A stretch of 64,000 nt of DNA from Tetragonia tetragonoides (Eukaryota > Streptophyta > Magnoliopsida > Caryophyllales > Aizoaceae). Below are positions 1 to 11,789 of the stretch, one piece after another. The notes beneath the pieces are model-generated. The model saw only the letters and a program-made list of their open reading frames with translations. It was not told the DNA's origin and ran no database searches. The stretch covers positions 4,563,501-4,627,500 of the forward strand of contig CM076142.1 of assembly GCA_038025085.1 (NCBI GenBank), read 5' to 3'. The position numbers and the translations under genes were made by a program. Position 1 is the stretch's first letter; each line of letters begins with the position of its first letter.

Positions 1-704
1 AACAATAAGACTACAAATGGGTTCACTCGTAATTCCTTCAAGTTCATCTCATCTTGTATCAAAACCATTTCTTCCTGTTTTGCCAATTCCTTCGCCCGAC
101 TAATCAGCCACCCACCATCCCTCAACCACCACGCCCCCACGCACCCAGCCAGCCGCCATCACCCAAGCCTGCCACCGCCCATAAACCCTAGTTAGTAATT
201 ACAAAAAAAGTCTTATTCTTATTCTAATTCTAGTTTTAATGATTACCTCTTCATCATTAATTTCGTAAAAGCTGTTGTCTCAATCAAACGAATTATACAT
301 GTTGTAAATTAGCTTCTTTCCATGAATAGAGGCATTGATAATATGGAGATTTGAGAGAAAAACGAATGCGAAGAAGGCAATTACTTTGCAAATAAAAGGG
401 TATTCTAGGAAGTATTGTGATAAAAAGATTTGCGTTAAGTAAAATGGGATTTACGTTAAGCAATTCCGATTTGTAATTGTTTCTACAATACATTGTAAAC
501 GGTCCAATACATAATAAATTGTCCAGAAACATTAATACAATATACCCGTACGGTAATAAACGTATTATGTCAACAACATAAACCCATACGCGGTATACCT
601 ATCCTAAGTATGAATACATTGTAAACTGTCCATATACAATGTTAAACGATGACACCATATACCCGTGCGGGTATACATGTCAATATAACCTTTTTCGTGC
701 ACCA
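1..704. other. AT-rich stretch without a recognised gene
   Basis: No gene is recognised. Positions 105-190 are C-rich with CCACC-type runs, resembling in composition the interior of the Mutator-like element at 5256-6481. Positions 420-700 hold imperfect repeats of an ATTGTAAACNGTCC word and of TATACCCGT words. No intact reading frame resembles a known family. Confidence 0.5.
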
Positions 705-964
705 TACTAACTCATGACGCTGTAGGACCCTTGTCCCTTATTGCAACACCAGGACCCATGGCGCTGCACTGTCCCATGACGCAACCCCATAACCCATGAC
801 CCTTGAAGGACCCTTGTCTCATGGCGTTGCAGCACCCTTGTCCCATGACGCAGCATTCTTGTCCCATGCGCCCAGCGAGCGCGCCCATGTTTCAGCGCCC
901 AGCGAGCGCCATGTCCCAACGCCATATCCGATCTCCAAGCACCATATCCCATGTCCCAACGCCA
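705..964. repeat. Short imperfect repeats (CCCTTGTCCCATGACGC-like)
   Basis: The words CCCTTGTCCC, CCATGACGC, CCCAGCGAGCGC and CCATATCC recur several times within 260 bp, giving a GC-rich imperfect short-period repeat directly in front of satellite block 1. Its origin is not recognised. Confidence 0.55.
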
Positions 965-2518
965 TGAAACAGGAGTTCGGGGACCAGGATAATCGTCCCG
1001 GGGCACCAGAGTTTTTCTAGGGTGACGATAAACCCCCCAGAGAAGTTTGAGCAAAATTGAGAATCAGGACCCGGAAAGCCAAAAATCAAAGGCGTCCACA
1101 TTTTTTGGGCTTCCGCGAGGTTTCGGAACAAAGGTGGATATTTTTGCACCACATAGCAAGGGGTACCCCTAGGGAACATGGAAGACCCCCTGGGTCCGTT
1201 ATCAGGTCTCTGATAGGCTTGTAAGAACGTTTTTACGGAACATCACCAATGTAAGGGCCGAACACTCAACGCATGGGTGATATCAAAGTTCGGGGATCCT
1301 GATGACCCTCCCGGGGCACGGAGGGTCCTCTAAGGTCATGATAGACTCCTCGAAGAATTTTGGGAAAAAATGACACCCGGGCTCCGGGAAGCCGAAAACG
1401 TAGGCTATAATCCACGTTTTTCGGGCTCTTGGGAGCCCCGATACGAAGGTGGATATTTTCGCAACACATCGCAAGGGACACCCCTAGGGAACATGGGAGG
1501 CCCCCTGGGTTTGTTATCAGGTCCCTTATAGGCTTGTAAGAACGTTTTTACGGAACACCAATGTAAGGGCCCGAACACTCAACGCATGGGTGATATCGAA
1601 GTTCGGGGATCCTGATGCCCTCCTGGGGCACCGAGGGTCCTCTAAGGTCATGATAGACTCCTCGGAGAATTTTGGGCAAAAATGACACCCGGGTCCCGGG
1701 AAGCCGAAAACGTAGGCTACAATCCACCTTTTTTGGGCTCCCGGGGGGCCCCGAAACGAAGGTGAATATTTTCTCACCACATCGCAAGGTACACCCCTAG
1801 GGAACATGGGAGGCCCCCGGGGTCTGTTATGGGACCCTGATAGGCTTATAAAGGTGTTTTTACGGAATGCCAGTGTAAGGGCCCAAATACCGAACGCATG
1901 GGTGATATCGAACTTCGGGGATCCTGATTACTCTCCTGGGGCACGAAGGATCTTCTAAAGTCATGATAGACCTTCCAGAGAAGTTTGGGCAAAAATGACA
2001 CCCGGGCCCCGGGAAGCCGAAAACGTAGGCTAATCCACGTTTTTTGGGTTCCCAGGGGGCCCCGGAACGAAGGTGAATATTTTCGCACCAAATCGCAAGG
2101 GACACCCCTAGGGAACATGGGAGACCCCTAGGGTCCGTTATCGGGTCCCTGATAGGCTTGTAAGGGTGTTTTTACGGAACACCAATATAAGACCCCAATA
2201 TCGAAGGCATGGGTGATATTGGAGTTCAGGGATCTTGATGACCCTCATTGGGCATCGAGGGTCCTCTAAAACCATCATAGACCCTTTGGAGAAGTTTGGG
2301 CAAAAATGACAACCAGGCTCCGGGAAGCCGAAAACGTAGGCTATAAATCCACATTTTTTGGCTCCTGGGAGACCCTGTAACGAAGGTGGATATTAACGCA
2401 CCACATCGCAATGGACATCCTTAGGAGACATGGGAGACCCCCAGGATCGCTTATCCGATCCCTAATTAGCTTTGAAGGGTGTTTTACGGGACACTTGTGT
2501 AAGAGCCTGAACAAATAA
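965..2518. repeat. Satellite block 1: about five ~312-bp tandem units
   Basis: The landmark GTTCGGGGATCCTGATG and its variants recurs near 978, 1291, 1603, 1916 and 2227, a spacing of 311-313 bp. Each unit also carries GGGCAAAAATGACA, GCCGAAAACGTAGGCT, GAAGGTGNATATTTTC, CATCGCAAGG, CCCCTAGGGAACATGG and TTTTTACGGAACACC. Units are GC-rich compared with the flanks. Reading frames open on the minus strand shift between units, so coding is unlikely. The last unit is the most diverged. Same family as the blocks at 6665 and 11790. Confidence 0.9.
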
Positions 2519-3183
2519 GGCTTCAACAATGTTGTTGTATGAACTTGATCCTATTCGGTTAGGTGGAATTACTTTTAATGATGGCCCTTAGATTGTGCAA
2601 TTATGACATCTTTAGGATATTGAGATGATTTTACCTTTCAGTCAATCTCACGTTTATATTCTTACAGGCTTGTGTTTCATTGGGGCCTAATTCTGAGCCT
2701 CCTGTGACATTCGTTGTGGTTCATAAGCGACATCGTACAAGTTAAAAAAAACGCATGTCCGCCTGTCCGTGCAAGGGGGGCAATAATGTGCATCTCTTGT
2801 TATGCGTCATGGATACAGGGAACTAATGCGGCATATAATTCTTTTTAGCCTAACGGGAATGTTCAGAAACAAAATTATTGGAAGAGACAATAATATATTC
2901 AACTTTTATATTGTTTAATACATCAATAATACAGAAAAGATACACAAGATCAATTTGATTCTGTTAGAAAAATGCCTTGATTTTATCCTCAAATTGAACA
3001 GGTACTCTTAATTAGTCACCAATCCAACAACACATTATAATGTCTCTGGACATTAATTTAATTAAATAACAAAATAACATGTAGTTTTAGTTGAATTTAC
3101 TACAAACTTTGCGAATAAAATAAAAATAACAAGGAATTTTGGTATGCAAAAAAATAACAAAAGAAGCAGAAGAACATGTAGTT
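2519..3183. other. 3' flank of peroxidase 1
   Basis: AT-rich sequence between satellite block 1 and the peroxidase 1 stop codon. It probably contains the 3' untranslated region. Parts, such as the stretch near 2870-2960, resemble the 3' flanks of peroxidases 2 (8400-8570) and 3 (15660-15840), as expected for a segmental duplication. No gene seen. Confidence 0.5.
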
Positions 3184-4651
3184 TTAGTTGAATTTACTAC
3201 AAACTTTGCGAATTTCTCCTTGATTGCCAGTGAGAACTTCAAGAGCTTGGAGTTTGATCATGGCGTTGGCGAATTTAGAGTTGAATGAGTTGGCATTTGA
3301 GGACAACTGCTGAACCATAGGCTTGGTTGAGGGGTGACGGGCTAAATCTTGATCAATTGGAAGAAGTGCCCTGTTCCTTATAATTTGGTTATAGAAAGAG
3401 TTGTCAACTATGTTCGAGCTCTGTGGATTTTGGTCTAGGAAAGCTACATTGTTCGAGTTTGTGCATGTCATAATCAACTGCTTGCGAAGGTTTGGATCCA
3501 TGTTCGGGTCAAATTGGCTCGAGCCACTTTGAAGGCGGTCCTGGAAGAATCCACATTGTGCAACTCCCACAGTGTGGCCACCACCTGTTTCATAACACAC
3601 AATTTAATGATCGTCTTAGAACAAAGTTTGTCAATTTGATGCCAAAGTTTTGAATTATGAGGATGATTGTTGGTAATAAGGTTACGTACCTAGAAGAACA
3701 ACCATTTCTTCAGCGGCGAAGCCTTTCGCGGCAAAGGCTGAAATACTTTGGGGGGCTGTCATGGAAGGGCTTGGAAGATTCACATCGTTTGCACTTGATC
3801 TAAGTCCATCTGTTCTGCCTGTTTGTACAGCAATATCTGGCCCTCCTCCCTATTCATAAAATACCAATAATTCAATAAGAGAAGTTTATACACGCAATCA
3901 AGAGGGACAAAGAAGTAAGGCAAATTGTATCAATGCATAGTAGTAATGCATGCTTACCAATTTAATTGCTACTTTAGTAGCAACAACAATGATGTCGGCG
4001 CAAGATACAAGATCAGGGCATTGTGCCTCCAATGCAGCTTTCACCGTGTCAATGAATTCAAACCCTCTCACACTAAGATTAGCACCCGCAGTCTTCTCAG
4101 TTGAAGGTCCGGCTATTAGGATTGATGCATCACATCCCTAGCCAATTCAATTGAGAGCGAGGAAGAACAGAATCATCATCAGTAATATAATCAGTAATTA
4201 TAACTCGAATGCCTAAAACTAACTAAAAACGAGAAACAAAAATAGAGAGAATTAATTTGCTCTTGCTTACACGAACGAAGCAATCATGGAACTGCATGCG
4301 AAGGAGGGCAGGAAGAATAGTTGGATCCCTGCGAAACTGTTCTTGAACTTTGGTCGCGATCAATGCCTCCACATCCACAGCTTTGCATAGATCCTTATAG
4401 AATCCAACCTTCAAACCAGATGGTCTAGAAGGAGCAGGACTCGAACCAGTTGGTGACTTACTACCCCCATGGCCAGTGGGTGGAACCCTACCATGGGACT
4501 TCTTCCCATGGTCGTACTTTTGTGAACCACCGTGTGAATGACCACGGGACTTAAAACCATGTGACGACGACGATTCACCTACATAGCTCATTGCCATGAT
4601 GAGCACAAGGGCTAGTGCCACAACTAAATTACCACAACCTGAGAGCCTCAT
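3184..4651 (-). CDS. Class III secretory peroxidase 1 (four exons, 373 aa)
   Basis: Secreted plant haem peroxidase that would oxidise phenolics with hydrogen peroxide. Exons on the minus strand are 4271-4651, 3958-4137, 3690-3849 and 3184-3584. All introns are GT-AG, and the exon lengths 381, 180, 160 and 401 join in frame. A hydrophobic signal peptide covers roughly residues 1-25. A Ser/Gly/His/Lys-rich segment follows to about residue 78, then the catalytic domain opens with [11 protein letters not shown]. The distal site [10 protein letters not shown] places Arg118 and His122. GCDAS opens exon 2, and the proximal haem ligand in [11 protein letters not shown] is His244. The C-terminus [12 protein letters not shown] is canonical. 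At 373 aa it is longer than the usual 320-350 because of the low-complexity insert. It is the first of three close paralogues. The substrate cannot be told from sequence. Confidence 0.93.
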
Positions 4652-4751
4652 TATAATTTATCTTTGCTTACAAATTTTTAGTGGCTTAACTGAACAGACT
4701 TAATTAGATAGCTAACTTGTTGTGTTTGTTATATTCATTCAAATGCACACG

Positions 4752-4761
4752 TATTTATATA
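4752..4761 (-). promoter_or_regulatory. TATA box of peroxidase 1
   Basis: The minus-strand word TATATAAATA lies about 100 bp upstream of the ATG at 4651. The same word with the same CGTG-flanked context occurs upstream of peroxidases 2 and 3, supporting function by conservation among paralogues. Confidence 0.55.
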
Positions 4762-5246
4762 CAAAAAGAGGCAAGAATGGGGATATATTCAATAATTGTT
4801 GCATGATCTCTGATCACCTAATGAATATTACATGCCGGCTGTTAGACCGTCCTACACTAAAACTGTCCAGAGGAATTGTTCAAATTACAGAACATAATAT
4901 GGAGATGGAGAAGATATGTTTTGTTACAAAAAATAATGCTGTAGGTGTTAATAAGAGTCATATATCTGAGTACCTAAGAACGTACATGCATAATCACCAT
5001 AGAAGTATGCTCTAGCTAGAAAAGTCGCACTTTGATGATGATTTAATAATTATGGATAGAATTATAGAAATATTTTATGACATTGTGTAGGTAGATAACA
5101 TACACTAATTGATGAGACAACTCTGTTTTATATTCTCCCCATGACTATCGTAAAACCTAAAGTTTATTTCTTTAACTAATTGATGCATTTTTAATCTTTT
5201 AAATAAGTAAGCTAATTAAGTCAATGGCCTGGGTATATATGTTTAT
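4762..5246. other. Distal upstream region of peroxidase 1
   Basis: No gene. The sequence aligns by eye with 10969-11440 upstream of peroxidase 2, including ATGCATAATCACCATAGAAG and the CTCCCCATGACTATCG word, so it belongs to the duplicated segment. Confidence 0.5.
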
Positions 5247-5255
5247 TTTATTATT

Positions 5256-6481
5256 GGGGTTTTTCAATTGGTAGGCCTCAACTTTTTGCTTTTTCAATTG
5301 GTAAAACTTCTTAAAGTCGAAATCCAATTAGTAGGCCTGTAGTTTTGAAAACTTCCGCTTCGTATCCTCTCTTTAACTCTCCCGTCAGTTTTGCCGTTAA
5401 ATACACCTTTGACCGTATGTTTGAGTTAACTAATATTGACCCGATTATTTTTGTCCAAAACACTCTTAACAGGTACACTTTCATCATTTTTTTTTCTTTT
5501 CTTTTTTTTGGGGATAAATATTCATCAATGTCACGGTTCCTACTTCCTAGGGTGGTCAACAAAATCACAAAGAACCACTCATCCCCAAATCAGAAAATTG
5601 AAAAAGAAAAAGGAAATTTTTATCGATGTTCTCTGCAATTTTTCAGTCACTTATATGATTATGGGTAAACTTAATCATGGAGATAATAAGCTAAGTGAAG
5701 TGGAAGAAAATACCCACCTGAGGTATAGGAAGATGGGTTTGAGTTTGAGGAGAGAGAAAATGGTGAGATTCCTCATTGTTGAACTGGCTGGGTTTCAGTT
5801 TGGTGGTGCTCGAAATTTTTGGGTTGTCGAACGGGTGGCGCGATGGTTTGGAGGTGTGTGGTGCGTGGTGGTGTGGAGATGGGTGGTGCCTGGTTAGCTG
5901 GTGGCGGTGGATTTAAAGCAACCAATTGAATATATGACCGATTCGCCCTCAAAGATAGTTGTGGAGGATAGAAGGTGGAATAGTCGGAATTTTTGGGTGG
6001 TCGAACTCGGTGGCGCAGTGGTTTAGAGGTGGGTGGTGGGTGGTGATAAGCTATTGGTGTGGGGATTAATGGGTGGTGGGTGCGTAGTTTGACAAAATTG
6101 GGCAAGCTTTAAACATTACACTATTCTGGGAAAGTTGGGATTAAACAGAGAGTCAAATCCCTCCCTGAGCCACCATCACTCTCATTTCTCTCTCTAAACA
6201 CCCAAACCACCATTTCTTGACCTCTGGTTTTATTCAACCTGTTAGGAGTGTTTAATTATTTGGCTGTTATTTGAATTAGCCACCAATTAAGGAATAAAAT
6301 GAGTTGGGGACATTTTTAATTGAGGGCATAATGGTCAAAGCATGTATTTAACACGGCAAAGTTAAAAAGAGGACACCGATTAGACGTTTATAAACTACGG
6401 GTCTACCCCTTGAATTTCGACTTTAAAAAGTTCTACCAATTAGAAAAGCCAAAAATTAAGGCCTACCAATTGGAAAACCCC
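5256..6481. mobile_element. Non-autonomous Mutator-like element with long inverted ends
   Basis: Both ends start GGGGTTTT(T/C)CAATTGGTAGG and remain inverted copies of one another for roughly 160 bp, with mismatches. The element is flanked by 9-bp near-repeats, TTTATTATT (5247-5255) and TTCATTATT (6482-6490), the size made by Mutator-type transposases. The matching site in the paralogous segment (TTCATTATT at 11439-11447) is empty. The interior has GGTGGTG-rich sequence with an internal duplication (about 5805-5890 and 5980-6045) and no recognisable transposase. Long-TIR Mutator-like identification is inferred from the ends and the target repeat size. Confidence 0.85.
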
Positions 6482-6664
6482 TTCATTATTTGTAACTTCT
6501 TTTCAGCTTTGGGGACCGAATTAGTATGTCTATCAATTTTGTATTATACAGTTCTTGCATGTATTTGATTTTCCAAATGCATTAGGATATATAATGCATG
6601 TACAGTATACAATGCATCACATTGTTAAGATCGTATTTGCATAGTTGATTGTCTAATAATGTAT

Positions 6665-7970
6665 ATACAACATGGCCTCTATATGGGAGGACCTTGGGAT
6701 TACTCATCTGGTCCCTAATAGGTTTAGAATATTGTTTTATGGGACACTGATGTAATAGCTTGAATACCGAAAGTATGGTTAATATCAAAGTTCGGGGATT
6801 TTGATGATCGTCTTGGGGCACCGAGCGAGGGTCCTCTAAGGTCACGATAGACCCCCCTGAGAAATTTGGGCAAAAACAACACCGGGCCCTGAGAAGCAAA
6901 AAACGTAGGCTATAATCCACGTTTTTTGGCTCCCGGGAGACCACGGAACGAAGGTTGATATTTTCGCACGACATCGCAAGGGACAGGCGTGGGGGATATG
7001 GAAGGCCCACGGAGTCGCTTATCCGGTCCATAATAGGCTTGAAAGGGCATTTTACGGGACACTGGTGTAAGAGCTTGAATACCGAAAGCATGGGTGATAT
7101 CCTGATGACCCTCTCGGGGTACCAAGGGTCCTCTAAGGTCATGATAGAACCCTCGGAGAAGTTTGGGCAAAAATAACACCGGGGTCCCGAGAAGCCAAAA
7201 ACGTAGGCTATAATCCACGTTTTTTGGCTCCGGAGACCTCGGAACGAAGGTGGATATTTTCGCACGACATCGCAAGGGACAGGCGTGGGGGATATGGGAG
7301 GCCCACTGGGTCGTTTATCCGGTCCATGATAGGCTTGGAAGGGCGTTTTACGGGACACTGGTGTAAGAGCTTGAACACCGAAAGCATGGGTGATATCCAA
7401 ATGACCCTCTCGGGGCACCAAGGGTCCTCTAAGGTCATGATAGACCCCCCGGAGAAGTTTGGGCAAAAACGACACTGGGCCCCGGGAAGCTGAAAACGTA
7501 GGCTATAATTCACTTTTTTTGGCTCCCGGGAGGTCTCGGAACAAAGGTGGATATTTTCGCACGACATCGCAAAGGATAGCGTGGGGGACATGGGAGGCCC
7601 CCGGGGTAACTTATCCGGTCCATGATAGACTTGGAAAGGCGTTTTACGGGACACTGATGTAAGAGCTTGAACACCGAAAGCATGGGTGATATCAAAGTTC
7701 GGGGATCCTGATGACCCTCCCGGGGCACCAAGGGTCCTCTAAAGTCATGATAGACCCCCCGGAGAAGTTTGGGCAAAAACGACAATCTGGCCCCGGGAAG
7801 CCGAAAACGAAGGCCATAATCCACGTTTTTTGGGCTTACGAGAGGCTCCAGAACGAAGGTTTATATATTTGCATCACAGGCACGGAACATCCATATGGGA
7901 CATAGGAAGCCCTCGGGGTAGGTTATTAGTCCCTTAGTAGGCTTGAACAAGTCTCTTACGAAACATCGGA
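6665..7970. repeat. Satellite block 2: about four ~296-312-bp units
   Basis: Same satellite as block 1. The GGGTGATATC landmark recurs near 6778, 7092, 7388 and 7684. Two internal units have lost about 16 bp (the AAAGTTCGGGGATCCT part), shortening them to about 296 bp. The block lies 3' of peroxidase 2, just as block 1 lies 3' of peroxidase 1. A 297-codon minus-strand open frame crosses units, but frames are not kept between units, so I do not treat it as a gene. Confidence 0.9.
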
Positions 7971-8574
7971 GACTAATTCACGGCTTTTTAGTACCGACCA
8001 TGACTCCCCACCATCCATACCACAAAACCTACCCCAAACCCCTCTCTAATCTTTATTATTATAGTGAGGTCCCCAACCCCTCTCTAAAAAGTCTGAAAGC
8101 GGTGAAGCATACAAAAGGGTACAAGTGTACAGTTTGCGTGTGCCATTTAGTTCGAGGCAAAATCCATAGAGTTGCCCACACGGCCACACCAAGTCACCTC
8201 TTAGTTGCAGACTCGTATTCCATCTGTATTCTGTCCATGTTCACGATGCATATTATATTATGGGCTAATTTTAGTCAACCTTATGAGATTTTGTGCATTT
8301 TTTTTATAAATTTTAATTTTTTGATGCAGAAAAACATTCTCTTTGAAATATACCAAACTAATAATGCAGCATATGCATCCATTAATTCCCTTCATACTCG
8401 AACACAAGTTATCAATTAACGAGAATGTTCTAATACAAAACATGGAGGAGACAAAATATTCACCATTTATACTGTTTTAACACATAATCATAGAAAAGAA
8501 GATACACAAGAATTCAATTCTTTTACAAAGATCCTCATTTTAACCTCACATTGAATATGTATGTACAGTACTTC
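7971..8574. other. 3' flank of peroxidase 2
   Basis: No gene. It contains GCCCACACGGCCACACCAA at about 8174, shared with the segment after satellite block 3 (about 14333). That places both at the same point of the duplicated unit. Confidence 0.55.
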
Positions 8575-10807
8575 TTAGTTGAATTTACTACAAACTTTAC
8601 GAATTTCTCCTTGATTGCCAGTGAGTACTTCCAGAGCTTGAAGTTTGATCATGGCGTCTGCGAATTTACTGCTGAATGAATTGGCATTTGAGGACAACCG
8701 CTGAACCATAGGACTAGTTAAGGGGTCACGGGCTAAATCTTGATCAATTGGAAGAAGTCCTCTGTTCCTTATAATTTGGGTATAGAAAGAGTTGTCAACT
8801 ATGTTCGAGCTCTGTGGATTTTGGTCTAGAAAAGCCACATTGTTCGAGTTCGTGCACGTTAAAATCAACTGCTTCCGAAGGTTAGGGTCCATGTTCGGGT
8901 CAAATTGGCTCGAGCCACTTTGAAGGCGGTCCTCAAAGAATCCACATTGTGCAACTCCTACTGTATGTGCACCTATAATTCAGAAATTACAACACACTAT
9001 ATATGATCAGTTCAATAATTATGCAAAAGTTTGGACAAGTATTATTCTCTTGATACCATAAGATGTTTGTTTGTAATAAGGTTACGTACCTAGAAGAACA
9101 ACCATTTCTTCAGCGGTGAAACCTTTCGCGGCAAAGGCTGAAATACTTTGGGGGGCTGTCATGGAAGGGCTTGGGAGATTCACATCATTAACATTTGATC
9201 TGAGTCCATCTGTTCTACCTGTTTGTACAGCAAAATCTGGACCTCCTCCCTATTGATAATAAAGTGCAAAAGTTAGTGCATATTCTCCCTGAAAAAAAGT
9301 GTATTGGTACATAGAAATTGTTGAGGTAACGCCCCAAATACCAAATAATATTTAGTTGTGTTTTATTTTATTTTAGTTTGTATAGAAAATAAAATAGAAC
9401 AAAAAGAAAAGAATGAAAAACAAATGGAAGTGAAGTCAACCGAATTGTTTTCGGTTGAGGCGCTGCGTGTAAGACTTGTTGGTGCCCAAACTTATGGGCT
9501 CATATTTTGATTAGAGTATTAGGCCCACAAGTAAGCTGATTTGTTGCCTAGCTAGTATTGGCGTGAAGAAGCTTCCACTAGAAGCTAAAGGTGGGAAATA
9601 AAAGACCTTGGTCTTTTGTTGTGCGTGAAGTAGCCGAAACAAAGAAAAGGGAGAGCCAGTGAGTGAGAGACAAACAAAGAGTGAGAGAAATTGAGTATTT
9701 CTCCAAAGAGGTTTGTTTCAGTTCACGGTTGATTCGGCTTATTCGTGTGAAGGTAATCAGAGTACTCGGATCGGTCATCGACAGCTATTTGTGGGTGTAT
9801 CTTTGGGTTTGTGGGAGTACCAAATTGAGCTAGGGTTTGTCAATTTGTATTAGTACCAAAGATAGTTTGTTTACTTGTTGCTTGATCTTGTGATTATTGC
9901 CAATTGTACTCTTGATTATCATAGTGGATTATTGTTTAGTGCAAGGAGATCCGCACCATGGTTTTTCCCCTATTTGAGAGGGGTTTTCCACGTAAAAATT
10001 GTCTGTGTTGATTTTGAGTTCTTGCACTTTATTATTCCGATTATCTGTTATTGTGATTGTGGGTGAATACCGTTGTTTTCCCCAACAGAAATACTTACCA
10101 ATTTGATTGCTACTTTAGTTGCAACAACAATGATATCAGCACAAGATACAAGATCAGGGCATTGTGCCTCCAATGCAGCTTTCACCGCGTCAATGAATTC
10201 AAACCCTCTCACACTAAGATTAGCACCAGCATTCTTCTCAGTTGAAGTTCCGGCTATTAGGATTGATGCATCACATCCCTAATCAACCAATTCAATTGAC
10301 AACAAGAAGAGAATCAGCAAGAAGAAAGTAATGTCTACAATTAACCAAAGACAAGACCAAAAGAGAGGGAATTAGTTTGAGCTTGCTTACACGAACAAAG
10401 CAATCATGGAACTGCATGCGAAGGAGAGCAGGAAGAATAGTTGGATCCTTGCGAAATTGTTCTTGAACTTTGATTGTGATGAGTGCCTCAACGTCGACAG
10501 TTTTGCATAGATCCTTATAGAACCCAACTTTCAAACCAGATGGTCTAGGAATGGGAGTAGGACTAGAACCAGTTGGTGATTCACCCCCATCACCAATGGG
10601 TGGAAGCTGACCATGGGACTTCTTATTCCCATGGTCGTACTTTGGTGAACCGTGTGACTTACCATGGGACTTAGCCCCATTGCCCAATTCTAGGCCCCCT
10701 AATCCCAAACCAAAACCATGTAACGACGACGACTCAACCACATAGCTCAATGCCATGATGAGCCCAAGGGTTGCCACAACTAAATTATCACAACCTAGGA
10801 GCCTCAT
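8575..10807 (-). CDS. Class III secretory peroxidase 2 (four exons, 384 aa), solo LTR in intron 2
   Basis: Close paralogue of peroxidase 1. Minus-strand exons are 10391-10807, 10099-10278, 9090-9249 and 8575-8972 (417+180+160+398 nt), with GT-AG junctions and an intact frame. A signal peptide is followed by a longer Gly/His/Lys/Ser-rich segment (about residues 28-90). The distal site is Arg130/His134 in [10 protein letters not shown], and the proximal ligand is His255 in [10 protein letters not shown]. The C-terminus matches peroxidase 1. Intron 2 is 849 bp instead of the 108-159 bp seen in the sister genes because a copia solo LTR (9319-10087) sits in it, ending 11 bp inside the intron from the 5' splice site. 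The donor GTAAGT is preserved, so splicing may still work. Likely functional, but expression could be altered. Confidence 0.92.
9319..10087 (+). mobile_element. Copia-type solo LTR inside peroxidase 2 intron 2
   Basis: The 769-bp element starts TGTTGAGG and ends CCCCAACA, an imperfect inverted pair with TG...CA ends. It is flanked by the perfect 5-bp target repeat GAAAT (9314-9318 and 10088-10092). The 3' part has the GTTTTCCACGTAAA word common in plant copia LTRs. No gag, pol or second LTR is present, so it is a recombination product (solo LTR). It is antisense to the host gene. Small open frames inside it are not genes. Confidence 0.9.
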
Positions 10808-10958
10808 TATGTAATTTTCAAATAAAGTATTTAGCTTGATTCTATAGCTAGTTATTAGTGATGACTAATGGTTATAGATAGCTAGCTAGATAGTGGCTTA
10901 ACTGAGCAGACTTAATTAGCTAACTTCTTGTGTTTGTTACATTCATAAACACTGCACG

Positions 10959-10968
10959 TATTTATATA
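10959..10968 (-). promoter_or_regulatory. TATA box of peroxidase 2
   Basis: Minus-strand TATATAAATA, about 150 bp upstream of the ATG at 10807, conserved with peroxidases 1 and 3. Confidence 0.5.
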
Positions 10969-11789
10969 CATTAAGAGGCAATGGAGATATATCCAATAAT
11001 TGCATGATCACCTATGGAATATTGCATGCCGGGTGTTATACCTACATTAGTACATTGTCCAAATGAATTGTACAAATTGCAGAACATAATATGGAGAATG
11101 GGAAGAACATTTGTTTGGTTAATAATAATAATCGTGATGGTGTTAAGAGTACGTATGTACATGCATAATCACCATAGAAGTATAGAAGTCTATGATTAAG
11201 AAAACGATCAACCGGGATTATATGCTCTAGCTAGAAAAGTCAAACTTTGATGATGATATAATAATAATGATGGGAAGGAAAATTTTAGGATATTGTGTAG
11301 GTAGATAGCATTGACTTATTAAGTGTGTTTTATTATGTTCTCCCCATGACTATCGTGAAACCTAAAGTTCATTTTGTTTAACTATTAGTTGATGTGTTTT
11401 TAATCTTTTATATAAGCAAGTCAATGGGTATTTGTAACTTCATTATTTGTAACTTCTTTTTAGCTTTTGGGGTTCGAATTAGTATGTCTATTAATTTTGT
11501 ATTATTCAGTTTTTGGTGCATGTATTTAACTTTTTCAATGCATTAGGATAATGTTATATACATTATTATACAGTGCATCACATTGTTAAGATCGGATATT
11601 TGTATAGGTTATTGTATAATTATGTGACGAGCAAAAAAAAAAAAAAAGATTGTCTAATAATGTGTGTACAAAAGACCAAATTTAAATTTTTTTGGTTGAG
11701 GGGAAGACAAAATTTACATCATGATTTTAATTCGGGCTTGTGCTTGGATAGTAAATTATCAGGCTCTGTTACATTCGGACGACTGTTTC
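10969..11789. other. Upstream region of peroxidase 2
   Basis: No gene. It aligns with the upstream region of peroxidase 1 and contains the empty target site (about 11439-11447) of the Mutator-like element present in the other copy. Confidence 0.55.

Noticed and set aside
796..2529. Several 60-115-codon frames in satellite block 1 and the short repeat before it
   Set aside because: They recur in different frames in each repeat unit and lack any recognised domain.
5345..6105. Frames of 107-153 codons in the Mutator-like element
   Set aside because: Low-complexity Pro/His or Gly/Val products from GGTGGTG repeats; no transposase motif.
6582..7475. A 297-codon minus-strand open frame across satellite block 2
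   Set aside because: It crosses satellite units whose lengths (296 and 312 bp) do not keep a common frame, no protein family is recognised, and overlapping frames are equally open. GC-rich repeats with few stops explain it.
9578..10245. Small frames inside intron 2 of peroxidase 2
   Set aside because: They lie within the solo LTR, or are antisense shadows of exon 2.
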